Assembly: GCA_020025515.1 (NCBI GenBank)
Contig: JAHHRZ010000006.1
Span: 43,150-107,149 of the forward strand
Direction: 5' to 3'
Source of the DNA: Oscillospiraceae bacterium
GTDB lineage: Bacteria; Bacillota; Clostridia; Oscillospirales; Oscillospiraceae
Length of the DNA stretch: 64,000 nucleotides
Both the position numbers and the translations under genes were made by a program. Positions 34,218 to 42,536 of this stretch are shown here, piece after piece; the first letter of the stretch is position 1; each line of letters starts with the position of its first letter. The notes beneath the pieces are model-generated. The model saw only the letters and a list, made by a program, of their open reading frames with translations, searched no databases and was not told the DNA's origin.

Positions 34218-34616
34218 TTAGACACGACGTCTCTTGGGGGGACGGCAACCATTGTGAGGAATGGGAGTCACGTCCTTGATCATAACAACTTCCAGACCGG
34301 CGGACTGGAGGGCACGGATGGCAGCCTCACGGCCCTGGCCGGGGCCCTTTACGAAAACCTCAACAGTCTTCAGGCCGTGCTCCATGGCTGCCTTTGCGGC
34401 AACCTCAGCAGCAGTCTGAGCTGCGAAGGGGGTGGATTTCTTGGAGCCACGGAAGCCCATGCCGCCGGAGGAAGCCCAGGACAGGGCATTGCCATTCAGG
34501 TCGGTGATGGTGACCATGGTGTTGTTGAAAGAAGAGCGGATATGAGCGGCACCCTTCTCAACGTTCTTGCGCTCCTTGCGGCGCTTGACAACCTTCTTTG
34601 CGTTTACCTTAGCCAT
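34218..34616 (-). CDS. rpsK: 30S ribosomal protein S11
   Basis: A 132-residue S11 of the 30S platform. Conserved blocks: AHIRSSFNNTMVTITDLNGN, SSGGMGFRGSKKSTPFAAQ, and the C-terminal DVTPIPHNGCRPPKRRRV. It lies 14 bp after rpsM and 24 bp before rpsD in the usual order. Confidence 0.98.
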   Translation of the reverse strand: MAKVNAKKVVKRRKERKNVEKGAAHIRSSFNNTMVTITDLNGNALSWASSGGMGFRGSKKSTPFAAQTAAEVAAKAAMEHGLKTVEVFVKGPGQGREAAIRALQSAGLEVVMIKDVTPIPHNGCRPPKRRRV

Positions 34617-34630
34617 TACATATCCCTCCT

Positions 34631-34999
34631 TTACTTCTTCTTATTCGCAATGGTCTTCTTGGGACCCTTGCGGGTACGGGCGTTGGTCTTGGTCCGCTGA
34701 CCGTGGACAGGCAGGCCACGACGATGACGCAGACCACGATAGCAGCCGATTTCGCTGAGCCGCTTGATGTTCATAGCAACTTCACGACGGAGGTCACCCT
34801 CGATGGTGTAGTTGTGATCGATAACATCACGCAGGGCAGCTTCCTGATCCTCGGTCAGGTCCTTTACACGGACATCGGGATCGATGCCGGCCATGGCCAG
34901 GATCTTAGCAGCGCTAGTGCGGCCAATGCCGTAGATATAAGTCAGACCAATTTCAATCCGCTTCTCGCGGGGCAGGTCAATACCAGCAATACGTGCCAT
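34631..34999 (-). CDS. rpsM: 30S ribosomal protein S13
   Basis: A 122-residue S13 of the 30S head, contacting the P-site tRNA and the large subunit. The ATG at 34999 (MARIAGIDLPREKRIEIGL) is preferred; an in-frame TTG three codons upstream sits too close to AGGAGGT. The C-terminal RHRRGLPVHGQRTKTNARTR is typical. Confidence 0.98.
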   Translation of the reverse strand: MARIAGIDLPREKRIEIGLTYIYGIGRTSAAKILAMAGIDPDVRVKDLTEDQEAALRDVIDHNYTIEGDLRREVAMNIKRLSEIGCYRGLRHRRGLPVHGQRTKTNARTRKGPKKTIANKKK

Positions 35000-35018
35000 A
35001 TTCTTCAAGCACCTCCTA

Positions 35019-35132
35019 TTAGCCTTGTCTCTGCTTGTGTTTGGGGTTCTCGCAAATTACCATAACGCGACCCTTGCGCTTAATGATCTTGCACTTCTCG
35101 CACATGGGCTTAACGGACGGTCTTACCTTCAT
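35019..35132 (-). CDS. rpmJ: 50S ribosomal protein L36
   Basis: A 37-residue L36, short but unmistakable: MKVRPSVKPMCEKCKIIKRK, then GRVMVICENPKHKQRQG. The Cys-x2-Cys...Cys...His set shows it is the zinc-binding form. TTGGAGG lies upstream of the ATG at 35132. It sits between infA and rpsM as in most Firmicutes. Confidence 0.97.
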   Translation of the reverse strand: MKVRPSVKPMCEKCKIIKRKGRVMVICENPKHKQRQG

Positions 35133-35170
35133 ACTGTTAACCTCCAATTAAGAGCAATCTCTTATACATA

Positions 35171-35389
35171 TTACTTACTTCTCCAGGTGATCCGACCCTG
35201 GGTCAGATCATAAGGAGACATCTGAACAGTTACCTTGTCACCGGGCAAGATCTTGATAAAGTTCATTCTGAGCTTGCCGGAAATATGTGCCAGAATGGTG
35301 TGCCCGTTGCCAATGTCAACGGTGAACATTGCATTCGGCAGTGCATCGACAACGATGCCCTCAAGTTCAATTACGTCGTCTTTTGCCAA
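35171..35389 (-). CDS. infA: Translation initiation factor IF-1
   Basis: A 72-residue S1-fold protein that occupies the ribosomal A site during initiation. The start is TTG at 35389, giving the canonical (M)AKDDVIELEGIVVDALPNA; GGGAGGTTTTAAC precedes it, and no ATG is available at the right place. The C-terminal MSPYDLTQGRITWRSK is conserved. One base separates it from the stop codon of the KOW gene upstream, so translation is probably coupled. Confidence 0.97.
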   Translation of the reverse strand: MAKDDVIELEGIVVDALPNAMFTVDIGNGHTILAHISGKLRMNFIKILPGDKVTVQMSPYDLTQGRITWRSK

Positions 35390-35390
35390 G

Positions 35391-35681
35391 TTAAAACCTC
35401 CCTTGGTTTTGACTGATGATTTCTTGGCTGCATACAGCCAAATTCCTTCGTAATTCGCTGTTGAGCACTTTTTCGCCGGACCGGATCTTTCCGGCGACTC
35501 TGGATTCAGCTCGAGGGACCTTACGGACATGCTTCCTCTTTTTGCGTTTCATTCGCTCAAGGGGTCTTGTCTTGCCGTCGGCGATCAGGACGTACGCACC
35601 GTCTGTCTCCATCACGAAGAACAGCTTTCCCTGATCGTGTCCGGCAGTGGACAACACAATGTCCGATTTTTGAATTTCCAT
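35391..35681 (-). CDS. KOW domain-containing RNA-binding protein
   Basis: A 96-residue small basic protein. The N-terminus (GHDQGKLFFVMETDGAYVLI, ADGKTRPLERMKRKKRKHV) is a KOW motif like those of ribosomal L14e/L27e proteins. In Clostridia a gene of this type commonly lies between map and infA, as here; it is absent from the Bacillus cluster. It is probably a ribosome- or RNA-associated protein, but no function is established. It starts one base after map ends and ends one base before infA, so it is part of the spc operon transcript. Confidence 0.85.
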   Translation of the reverse strand: MEIQKSDIVLSTAGHDQGKLFFVMETDGAYVLIADGKTRPLERMKRKKRKHVRKVPRAESRVAGKIRSGEKVLNSELRRNLAVCSQEIISQNQGRF

Positions 35682-35682
35682 G

Positions 35683-36438
35683 CTACAGCCCCTCGGTGAC
35701 GGTGAGAATTTCCGGCTCGCCGTCGGTAATGAGCACAGTATTTTCGTAATGGGCCGAGAGCTTGCCGTCGGCAGTTACCGTTGTCCATTTGTCCTTGAGA
35801 ACGACCACCTCATAGGTACCGGCGTTCACCATAGGTTCAACGGCAATGGTCATGCCTTTGATCAGTCTGGGTCCGTGCCCGGGCGCGCCAAAATTACGCA
35901 CCTCAGGCTCTTCATGCAGATGCGCACCTACGCCGTGACCTACGAAGTCGCGCACCACAGAAAAACCGTTTGACTCCACATACGATTGGACTGCATGGGA
36001 GATGTCCGACACCCGGCAGCCCTGCTTTGCAAACTTCATGCCCTCAAAGAAGCTCTGGCGGGTCACATCAATGAGCCGCTGTGCCTCGGGGCTGATCTTG
36101 CCGCAGGGATAGGTTGCCGCACAGTCTCCATGGAATCCTTTGTAATAGGCACCCACATCAACAGAGACGATATCGCCTTCTTCCAGCACACGCCCTCCGG
36201 GAATTCCATGGATGACGGTGTTGTTAACGGAGATGCACACACTTGCCGGGAATCCGTTATAATGCAGGAACGACGGCTTGGCGCCCTGCTTCACGATAAA
36301 CTCGTGAACAGCCTTATCGATTTGCTTCGTCGTTACGCCGGGTCTTACCATTTCCCCTGCCAAGGCACGGGCTGCCGCGGTAATTTTACAAGCCTGGCGC
36401 ATAGCCTCCAGCTCATGCTCGTTCTTTATAGAAATCAT
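35683..36438 (-). CDS. map: Methionine aminopeptidase, type I
   Basis: A 251-residue metallopeptidase that removes the initiator methionine from nascent proteins. The pita-bread fold landmarks are present: NGFPASVCISVNNTVIHGIP, DVGAYYKGFHGDCAATYPCG with two metal-binding Asp residues, GHGVGAHLHEEP with the metal-binding His, and MTIAVEPMVNAG with Glu. No N-terminal zinc finger extension is present. It overlaps adk by 4 bp. Confidence 0.97.
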   Translation of the reverse strand: MISIKNEHELEAMRQACKITAAARALAGEMVRPGVTTKQIDKAVHEFIVKQGAKPSFLHYNGFPASVCISVNNTVIHGIPGGRVLEEGDIVSVDVGAYYKGFHGDCAATYPCGKISPEAQRLIDVTRQSFFEGMKFAKQGCRVSDISHAVQSYVESNGFSVVRDFVGHGVGAHLHEEPEVRNFGAPGHGPRLIKGMTIAVEPMVNAGTYEVVVLKDKWTTVTADGKLSAHYENTVLITDGEPEILTVTEGL

Positions 36439-37073
36439 TTTGCTGCTCCTATTGCCACGAGAATGGCGTGGTTCGCGTCTTCGATGGACTGTTTTCCATC
36501 CACAAGGCGGAGTTTACCCTTGTTCTTATAGAACACCTTCAGCTCTTCGGTCTGAGCGTGATAGACCTCAATGCGATGACGGACGGTTTCCGCCTTATCA
36601 TCGTCCCGGATCACCAGCTCATCGCCGCAGGAATCACAGATCCCTTCTGCCTTGGGAGGATTTGCAACAACGTGATAGGTGGCTCCGCATTTCAGGCAGA
36701 CCCGTCTGCCGGTCATCCGGGCGACAATCTCGTCGTCACTGATCTCGATGGACACTACATGGTCAATGCCGATGCCCAGCTTCTCCAGCCCCTCTGCCTG
36801 AGGCACGGTGCGGGGGAAGCCGTCCAGAATAAAGCCTTTGCGGCAGTCATCCTTCTGGACTCGCTCACCGACGATGCTCAAAACAACATCGTCGGGAACG
36901 AGACAGCCGTCATCCATGTAGCGCTTGGCCAACTGGCCGATTTCTGTTCCATTGTGAATTGCCTCACGGAGCATATTTCCTGTGGAAATGGTGGGAATCC
37001 CCAGCTTTTCCACCAACAGCCCCGCCTGAGTGCCCTTGCCGGCACCAGGGGCTCCCAATAAAATCAGATTCAT
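36435..37073 (-). CDS. adk: Adenylate kinase, zinc-LID type
   Basis: A 212-residue kinase interconverting ATP + AMP and 2 ADP. The P-loop GAPGAGKGTQAG is at residues 7-18, the AMP-binding DGFPRTVPQAE near 84. The long LID carries CLKCGATYH and CDSCG, four cysteines that bind structural zinc as in many Gram-positive homologues. It lies between secY and map, the standard place in the spc operon. Confidence 0.98.
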   Translation of the reverse strand: MNLILLGAPGAGKGTQAGLLVEKLGIPTISTGNMLREAIHNGTEIGQLAKRYMDDGCLVPDDVVLSIVGERVQKDDCRKGFILDGFPRTVPQAEGLEKLGIGIDHVVSIEISDDEIVARMTGRRVCLKCGATYHVVANPPKAEGICDSCGDELVIRDDDKAETVRHRIEVYHAQTEELKVFYKNKGKLRLVDGKQSIEDANHAILVAIGAAK

Positions 37074-37088
37074 GAAGCGCCTCCTAGC

Positions 37089-38378
37089 TTACTCCAGGAA
37101 GCCCTTGTAGTGACGCATAAGCATCTGAGCTTCCAGTGCCTGAACAGTCTCCAGTGCAACACCGACGACGATGATGACGGAAGTACCGCCAATACCCAGA
37201 GACCGCACACCGGGGATCAAGTTCCCTCCGATGATGGGCAGCAGGGCGGCAATTGCCAGATAGATAGCGCCGAAGAGAGTGACCTTACGGATTACTTTCC
37301 CGATGAAGTCAGCTGTGGGCTTACCAGGCCGGAAGCCGGGAATGAAGCCACCATTTTTCTTCAGGTTATTTGCAATCTCGGTGGGGTCATACTGGATCGC
37401 TGCATAAAAATATGCAAAGCCGAAAATCAAAACGAAATAGAGGAATGCGTAGAACCAACTGGTGGGCTCAAAAACTCCTCTCACCACACCCCAGAAGCCA
37501 ACACCGGCCTTCACGGAAGTGAACGCAAAGATGGTGGCGGGCAGGGATGCGATGGACTGGGCGAAGATGACGGGCATAACGCCGGACATATTCACCTTGA
37601 TGGGCAGGTTGGTGTTCTGGCCGCCGTAGACCTTCCGGCCCACCACACGCTTGGCGTACTGGACGGGAATCCGGCGCTCAGCGTCATTGACGAACACAAT
37701 GAGCACAACCAGAGCCAGCACCGCTGCCACAATAATCAGTGCCTGCCACCATACCATGGCACCGGCAGACAAGCCCTTCACCAGATTGATGGCATTCTCG
37801 GGCAGACGGCCAACGATGTTGGCAAACAGAATCATGGAAATACCGTTGCCGATACCGAACTCGGTGATCTGCTCGCCCATCCACATCACCAGGGCAGAGC
37901 CGGCGGTGAAGGTCAGGACGATGACCAGGTAGTTCAGGAAGTTTGCACCCTCTGCCAGGATGTTATAGTTGTTCAGCATAACGCAGTAGGCCGAACCCAT
38001 AAGCAGACCCAGTCCGATGGTGGTGAAACGGGTAATCCGATTCAGCTTCTTCTTGCCTTCCTCGCCTTCCTCCTTGGACATACGCTCCAGAGCAGGAATG
38101 GCGATGGTCAGCAGCTGAATGATAATGGAGGCGTTGATGTAGGGCTGAATGCTCAGTGCCAACACAGACGCCTGGGAGAAGGCAGAGCCGGACAGGGTGT
38201 TATAGAAGTCCAGCACAGTGCCTTCCAGGGACTGGAAATAAGTTGCCAGTGCAGTGGTATCCACATAGGGAACCATGATAGCCGCGCCGATTCTGTAAAG
38301 AATCAGCATAAAGATAGTGAAAAGGATCTTCTTCCGAAGCTCCGGAATTCTCCAAGCGTTACGGAATGTGGAAATCAC
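37089..38378 (-). CDS. secY: Protein translocase subunit SecY
   Basis: A 429-residue integral membrane channel protein with ten predicted helices. SecY landmarks: the N-terminal FRNAWRIPELRKKILFTIFM, the plug region after helix 1, QLLTIAIPALERMSKEGEEG-like loop (here MSKEEGEEGKKKLNR), and the cytosolic loops AERRIPVQYAKR and NNLKKNGGFIPGFRPGKPT. It starts immediately after rplO ends and is co-transcribed with the spc genes. Confidence 0.98.
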   Translation of the reverse strand: MISTFRNAWRIPELRKKILFTIFMLILYRIGAAIMVPYVDTTALATYFQSLEGTVLDFYNTLSGSAFSQASVLALSIQPYINASIIIQLLTIAIPALERMSKEEGEEGKKKLNRITRFTTIGLGLLMGSAYCVMLNNYNILAEGANFLNYLVIVLTFTAGSALVMWMGEQITEFGIGNGISMILFANIVGRLPENAINLVKGLSAGAMVWWQALIIVAAVLALVVLIVFVNDAERRIPVQYAKRVVGRKVYGGQNTNLPIKVNMSGVMPVIFAQSIASLPATIFAFTSVKAGVGFWGVVRGVFEPTSWFYAFLYFVLIFGFAYFYAAIQYDPTEIANNLKKNGGFIPGFRPGKPTADFIGKVIRKVTLFGAIYLAIAALLPIIGGNLIPGVRSLGIGGTSVIIVVGVALETVQALEAQMLMRHYKGFLE

Positions 38379-38819
38379 TTATACCACCTCGGCCTTTCCA
38401 CCTGCCTGCTCAATCTTTGCCTTGGCAGATTCGGAGAAAGCAGCAGCCTTGACGGTGATCTTTTTAGTCAGCTCACCGCGGGCCAGGACCTTGAGGCCAT
38501 ACTTGCAGTTAGAAATGATGCCCTTCTCGATGAGAGCAGCAGCATCCACAACTGCGCCATTCTCGAAAGCTTCCAGCTCGGAAACGTTCACAGCAGTCAG
38601 GGGCTTGGCGAAGATGTTAATGAAGCCGCGCTTGGGCACACGACGGACCAGAGGCATCTGGCCGCCTTCAAAGCCGATGCGGACCTTGCCGCCGCTGCGG
38701 GCCTTCTGACCCTTGTGACCGCGGCCGGCAGTCTTGCCGTTACCGGTACCGGTACCGCGACCCTTGCGCTTGCCCACCTGAGTGGAACCGGCAACAGGAG
38801 AAAGTTCAGAAAGTTTCAT
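38379..38819 (-). CDS. rplO: 50S ribosomal protein L15
   Basis: A 146-residue L15. The Gly/Arg-rich N-terminal extension (KRKGRGTGTGNGKTAGRGHK) that threads into the 23S core and the KRGFINIFAKPLTAVNVSEL middle segment are typical. Its stop codon abuts the secY start. Confidence 0.98.
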   Translation of the reverse strand: MKLSELSPVAGSTQVGKRKGRGTGTGNGKTAGRGHKGQKARSGGKVRIGFEGGQMPLVRRVPKRGFINIFAKPLTAVNVSELEAFENGAVVDAAALIEKGIISNCKYGLKVLARGELTKKITVKAAAFSESAKAKIEQAGGKAEVV

Positions 38820-38833
38820 GCTTCGTTCCTCCT

Positions 38834-39016
38834 TTATTCTACTTCTGTGACCTGAAGCAGATAGCCGATCTTAGCGATCTTGCCGCGGGTCTGGGTGTTA
38901 TCGGGCTGAATCGTGGTATGGCCGATCTTGCGCAGGCCCAGGGACTCAGCAGTAGCGATATGCTTCTTAAGACGGCCGTTCAGACTCTTAACAAGCGTGA
39001 TTTTCAAATTAGCCAT
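38834..39016 (-). CDS. rpmD: 50S ribosomal protein L30
   Basis: A 60-residue bacterial-type L30 with the KITLVKSLNGRLKKHIATAE start and the GLRKIGHTTIQPDNTQTRGK block. It lies between rpsE and rplO in the standard order. Confidence 0.97.
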   Translation of the reverse strand: MANLKITLVKSLNGRLKKHIATAESLGLRKIGHTTIQPDNTQTRGKIAKIGYLLQVTEVE

Positions 39017-39029
39017 GTTAATTGCCTCC

Positions 39030-39539
39030 TTAACCGACGATTTCTTCTACGCTCTTGCCACGGATCGCAGCAACCTGCTCGGGACCGCGGAGAGACTCCA
39101 GGCCCTGCATGGTAGCCTTGACCACGTTCTGAGGATTGTTAGAACGCAGGCACTTTGCGCAGATGTTCTGAATACCAACAGCCTCCAAAACGGCACGCAC
39201 TGCGCCGCCGGCGATAACGCCGGTGCCTTCGGGGGCGGGCTTCAGCATAACGGAGCCGGCACCAAAGATACCGATGACCTCGTGGGGAATGGTGGTACCA
39301 GCCAGAGTGACCTTGACCATGTGCTTCTTGGCATCGGCGATGCCCTTCAGAATGGCCTCGGAGACTTCAGCGGCCTTACCCAGGCCGTAGCCCACAGTGC
39401 CCTTGCCGTCGCCAACGACAACCAGAGCGGAGAACTTCATGACACGGCCACCCTTAACGGTCTTGCTGACACGGTTCAGGTAAACGACCTTCTCAATGAG
39501 TTCAGGGGCGTTGTTCTCATTAGACTTATTGTAAGCCAT
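39030..39539 (-). CDS. rpsE: 30S ribosomal protein S5
   Basis: A 169-residue S5 of the 30S decoding fidelity centre. The signature VVKGGRVMKFSALVVVGDG-like segment (here VSKTVKGGRVMKFSALVVVG) and GTIPHEV-like TTIPHEVIGIFGAGSVMLKP are present. The double-stranded-RNA-binding N-domain and the C-domain are complete. Confidence 0.98.
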   Translation of the reverse strand: MAYNKSNENNAPELIEKVVYLNRVSKTVKGGRVMKFSALVVVGDGKGTVGYGLGKAAEVSEAILKGIADAKKHMVKVTLAGTTIPHEVIGIFGAGSVMLKPAPEGTGVIAGGAVRAVLEAVGIQNICAKCLRSNNPQNVVKATMQGLESLRGPEQVAAIRGKSVEEIVG

Positions 39540-39554
39540 TTTTCTTCCTCCTCC

Positions 39555-39914
39555 TTAGAACTCCAGGCCGCCTTCGCGGGCACCCTCAGCCAGGGCAGCC
39601 ACACGGCCGTGATAGACATAACCGCTGCGGTCAAAAACGACAGTGGTGATGCCCTTTGCCTTTGCACGCTCAGCCAGAGCCAGACCGATCTTCTTGGCGG
39701 CCTCGGCGTTGCCAGCAGCGCCCTCAAAGGACTTCTCCAGAGTGGAAGCGGCAGCCAGAGTGACGCCGTTCACATCATCAATGATCTGGGCATAGATGTT
39801 CGCATTGCTGCGATAAACGTTCAGGCGGGGTCTCTCGGGCGTGCCGGAGATCTTACCGCGGACGCGCACATGGCGCTTCAGACGCATAGCGTTCTTATCG
39901 GTTTTTCTTACCAT
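39555..39914 (-). CDS. rplR: 50S ribosomal protein L18
   Basis: A 119-residue L18, a 5S rRNA-binding protein. RVRGKISGTPERPRLNVYRS, NIYAQIIDDVNGVTLAAAST and the C-terminal DRSGYVYHGRVAALAEGARE are typical. Confidence 0.98.
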   Translation of the reverse strand: MVRKTDKNAMRLKRHVRVRGKISGTPERPRLNVYRSNANIYAQIIDDVNGVTLAAASTLEKSFEGAAGNAEAAKKIGLALAERAKAKGITTVVFDRSGYVYHGRVAALAEGAREGGLEF

Positions 39915-39931
39915 AGTGGCACACCTCCTAA

Positions 39932-40477
39932 TTATTTCTTGCCGCCGGTCTTACCAGCCTTCAGGTGGATGACCTCACCGGCGTATCTGACGCCCTTGCC
40001 CTTGTAGGGTTCGGGAGGTCTCTTGCCGCGAACTTCCGCAGCAAACTGACCAACAACCTGCTTGTCGATACCGCTGATGGTGATCTTGTTAGCGGCGGGA
40101 ACAGCGATGGAAATACCGGGGATCTCCTCCACAACAACGGGATGAGAGAAGCCCAGGTTCATGACCAGCTGGGTGCCCTTCTTTTCGACCTTGTAACCAA
40201 CGCCGACAACTTCCAGGTCCTTGCTGTAGCCCTTGGACACGCCCTCTACCATGTTGTTCAGCAGGGTACGGGTCAGGCCGTGCAGGCTCTTGTGCAGGTG
40301 CTCGTCATCAGGACGGGACACGCTCAGCACGTTGCCCTCCAGGGCAATGATCATATCGGGGTGGAAGGTCTGGGTCAGTTCGCCCTTGGGGCCCTTAACG
40401 GTGACCACATTGTTGGCCTCCAGCTTCACAGTAACCTCAGCGGGGACACTGATGGGGTGCTTACCAATTCTAGACAT
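39932..40477 (-). CDS. rplF: 50S ribosomal protein L6
   Basis: A 181-residue L6 near the factor-binding site. The ATG at 40477 (MSRIGKHPISVPAEVTVKLE) has GGAGGTAGCTGCA upstream; a longer ORF start is rejected. The C-terminal signature PEPYKGKGVRYAGEVIHLKA is intact. Confidence 0.98.
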   Translation of the reverse strand: MSRIGKHPISVPAEVTVKLEANNVVTVKGPKGELTQTFHPDMIIALEGNVLSVSRPDDEHLHKSLHGLTRTLLNNMVEGVSKGYSKDLEVVGVGYKVEKKGTQLVMNLGFSHPVVVEEIPGISIAVPAANKITISGIDKQVVGQFAAEVRGKRPPEPYKGKGVRYAGEVIHLKAGKTGGKK

Positions 40478-40490
40478 TGCAGCTACCTCC

Positions 40491-40889
40491 TTACCAGACA
40501 AATGCCAGGACTTCGCCGCCGACATGCAGCTCGCGAGCCTTCTTGTCGGTCATGACGCCCTTGGACGTAGAAACGATGGCAATACCCAGGCCCTTCAGAA
40601 CCTTGGGCAGCTCCTGAGCGCCGGCGTACACACGCAGGCCGGGCTTGGAGACACGGCGAAGACCGGAAATGACCTTCTCCTTCTTGCCTACATACTTCAA
40701 AGTGATGTGAATGTTGCCCTGAACGCCCTCATCGGTGACATTGAACGCCTTGATATAGCCCTCGTCCAGCAGGATCTGAGCAATGGCCTTCTTCAGGTTG
40801 GAGGCGGGGACATCCACGGTTTCGTGCTTAGCAGAGTTTGCGTTACGGATTCTGGTCAGCATATCTGCTACGGGATCGGTGATTTGCAT
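40491..40889 (-). CDS. rpsH: 30S ribosomal protein S8
   Basis: A 132-residue S8, a primary 16S rRNA binder and the known translational repressor of the spc operon in E. coli. The N-terminal MQITDPVADMLTRIRNANSA and the C-terminal GIAIVSTSKGVMTDKKAREL are canonical. The ATG at 40889 is chosen over an upstream start in unconserved sequence. An unusually long 181-bp gap with two hairpins separates it from rpsZ. Confidence 0.98.
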   Translation of the reverse strand: MQITDPVADMLTRIRNANSAKHETVDVPASNLKKAIAQILLDEGYIKAFNVTDEGVQGNIHITLKYVGKKEKVISGLRRVSKPGLRVYAGAQELPKVLKGLGIAIVSTSKGVMTDKKARELHVGGEVLAFVW

Positions 40890-40956
40890 GTTAAATATCC
40901 TCCTTATAGAAGTTACGGGCTGAACCCGTTTAAGCACAGGAGTTTCAAGGGAATGC

Positions 40957-41060
40957 GAGCCGCCAGCGGCTCCATCTTCTCAAGACTTCCCACGCTTTTT
41001 TACATTTACAATCTCCCGGAGATAGCCCGGGACTCCGACGCCCTATGGGCGCCGGAGAGT
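40957..41060 (-). promoter_or_regulatory. Two hairpins in the rpsZ-rpsH gap
   Basis: GAGCCGC/GCGGCTC at 40957-40972 with a 2-nt apparent loop (at least one closing pair must open), and ACTCCGACGCCC / GGGCGCCGGAGAGT, an imperfect stem at about 41032-41060. Neither is followed by a T-run. Other gaps in this cluster are 10-30 bp, so this spacer stands out. Possible RNA processing or regulatory site. Confidence 0.55.
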
Positions 41061-41070
41061 AATCCGCTTA

Positions 41071-41256
41071 TTACCAGCTGGCCTTCCGAACGCCGGGAAT
41101 CTCGCCCTTGTAAGCGAGCTCACGGAAGCAAATACGGCAAACGCCGTAGTCCCGGAGGTAAGCATGAGGTCTGCCGCAGATCTTGCAGCGGTTGTAGCGG
41201 CGGCTGGAGAATTTGGCCTCGGCCTGCTGCTTGAGGATCATAGATTTCTTAGCCAT
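41071..41256 (-). CDS. rpsZ: 30S ribosomal protein S14, zinc type
   Basis: A 61-residue type Z S14. The zinc ribbon CKICGRPHAYLRDYGVCRIC is complete, with GEIPGVRKASW at the C-terminus. The short zinc form is the housekeeping S14 of most Firmicutes. Confidence 0.97.
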   Translation of the reverse strand: MAKKSMILKQQAEAKFSSRRYNRCKICGRPHAYLRDYGVCRICFRELAYKGEIPGVRKASW

Positions 41257-41271
41257 GGTTCAAAACCTCCA

Positions 41272-41814
41272 TTAATTATAGAAGGGGGCGCCGAGCTGGC
41301 TCAGCAGCTCCTTGGCCTCTTCGTCGGTAGTAGCAGTGGTGCAGATGCAGATATCCATGCCACGGATCTTGTCCACCTTGTCATACTCGATTTCGGGGAA
41401 GATCAGCTGCTCCTTCAGGCCGAAGGAGTAGTTGCCACGGCCGTCAAAGGAGTTGGGGTTGATGCCGCGGAAGTCGCGGACACGAGGCAGGGCCACGCTG
41501 AACAGGCGGTCCAGGAACTCGTACATCTTGTCACCACGCAGGGTGACCTTGACGCCAACGGTTTCGCCCTCACGGAGCTTGAAGTTAGCGACGGACTTGC
41601 GGGCCTTGCAGGTCACGGGCTTCTGGCCGGTGATGGTTGCAATGTCCTTGCAGATGGCCTCGATCTCCTTGGCGTTGTTCTTGCTTTCGCCGCAGCCAAC
41701 GTTCACGATGACCTTGTCCAGCTTGGGGATCTGCATGACGCTCTTATAACCGAACTTCTTCAGAAGAGCGGGAGCGATCTCAGCAACATACTGTTCTTTC
41801 ATTCTATTAGCCAT
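41272..41814 (-). CDS. rplE: 50S ribosomal protein L5
   Basis: A 180-residue L5 that binds 5S rRNA and contacts S13 across the subunit interface. The ATG at 41814 (MANRMKEQYVAEIAPALLKK) has AAGGAGG upstream. LDKVIVNVGCGESKNNAKEI and the C-terminal RGMDICICTTATTDEEAKEL are typical. Confidence 0.98.
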   Translation of the reverse strand: MANRMKEQYVAEIAPALLKKFGYKSVMQIPKLDKVIVNVGCGESKNNAKEIEAICKDIATITGQKPVTCKARKSVANFKLREGETVGVKVTLRGDKMYEFLDRLFSVALPRVRDFRGINPNSFDGRGNYSFGLKEQLIFPEIEYDKVDKIRGMDICICTTATTDEEAKELLSQLGAPFYN

Positions 41815-41831
41815 TGTTCGCTTCCTCCTTC

Positions 41832-42137
41832 TTAGATTTCGGTGCCGCACTTAGCGCAGACACGGACTTTCTTGCCGTCCACCAGCTTGTAAGCCACGCG
41901 GACGCCCTTATTGCACTTGTTGCAGAACAGCGCAACCTTGCAGGCACGCAGAGGGATTTCCTTCTTCACGATGCCGCCGGTCTCACCCTGCTTGCGGGCC
42001 TTGGTGTGGCAGGTGGCCACATTGACGCCCTCAACAATGAGCTTCTCAGCCTTGGGCATGGCCACCAGGACCTTGCCCTTCTTGCCCTTGTCCTTGCCGG
42101 ACAGGACGATTACGTTATCATTCTTCTTAATGTTCAT
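41832..42137 (-). CDS. rplX: 50S ribosomal protein L24, zinc-ribbon form
   Basis: A 101-residue L24, an early assembly protein. The KOW segment NVIVLSGKDKGKKGKVLVAM is at the N-terminus. The C-terminal half carries FCNKC and CAKCG, two CxxC pairs that make it the zinc-binding variant. Confidence 0.97.
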   Translation of the reverse strand: MNIKKNDNVIVLSGKDKGKKGKVLVAMPKAEKLIVEGVNVATCHTKARKQGETGGIVKKEIPLRACKVALFCNKCNKGVRVAYKLVDGKKVRVCAKCGTEI

Positions 42138-42152
42138 TCTGGCACGTCCCCC

Positions 42153-42521
42153 TTAAATGACTTCGGGAGCCAGGGAGAGGATCTTCATGAAGTCCTTCTC
42201 ACGCAGCTCTCTGGCCACAGGTCCAAAAATACGGGTGCCGCGGGGATTCTTATCTTCCTTGATAATAACAGCGGCATTCTCGTCGAACCGGACGTAGGTG
42301 CCGTCCTCACGGCGCACGCCTCTTCTGGAGCGGACGATAACGGCCTTGACCACTTCGCCCTTCTTCACAGTGCCGCCGGGGGAAGCCTTACGCACGGAGG
42401 CAACAATGACATCGCCGATGTTGCCAAACTTCCGGCTGGAACCGCCCAGAACCCGGATGCAGTGGATTTCCTTGGCGCCGGTATTGTCGGCAACCTTCAG
42501 GTAGCTTTCCTGCTGAATCAT
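42153..42521 (-). CDS. rplN: 50S ribosomal protein L14
   Basis: A 122-residue L14 at the subunit interface. MIQQESYLKVADNTGAKEIH, GGTVKKGEVVKAVIVRSRRG and the C-terminal KILSLAPEVI are canonical. Confidence 0.98.
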   Translation of the reverse strand: MIQQESYLKVADNTGAKEIHCIRVLGGSSRKFGNIGDVIVASVRKASPGGTVKKGEVVKAVIVRSRRGVRREDGTYVRFDENAAVIIKEDKNPRGTRIFGPVARELREKDFMKILSLAPEVI

Positions 42522-42536
42522 AGTTGTCCGACCTCC

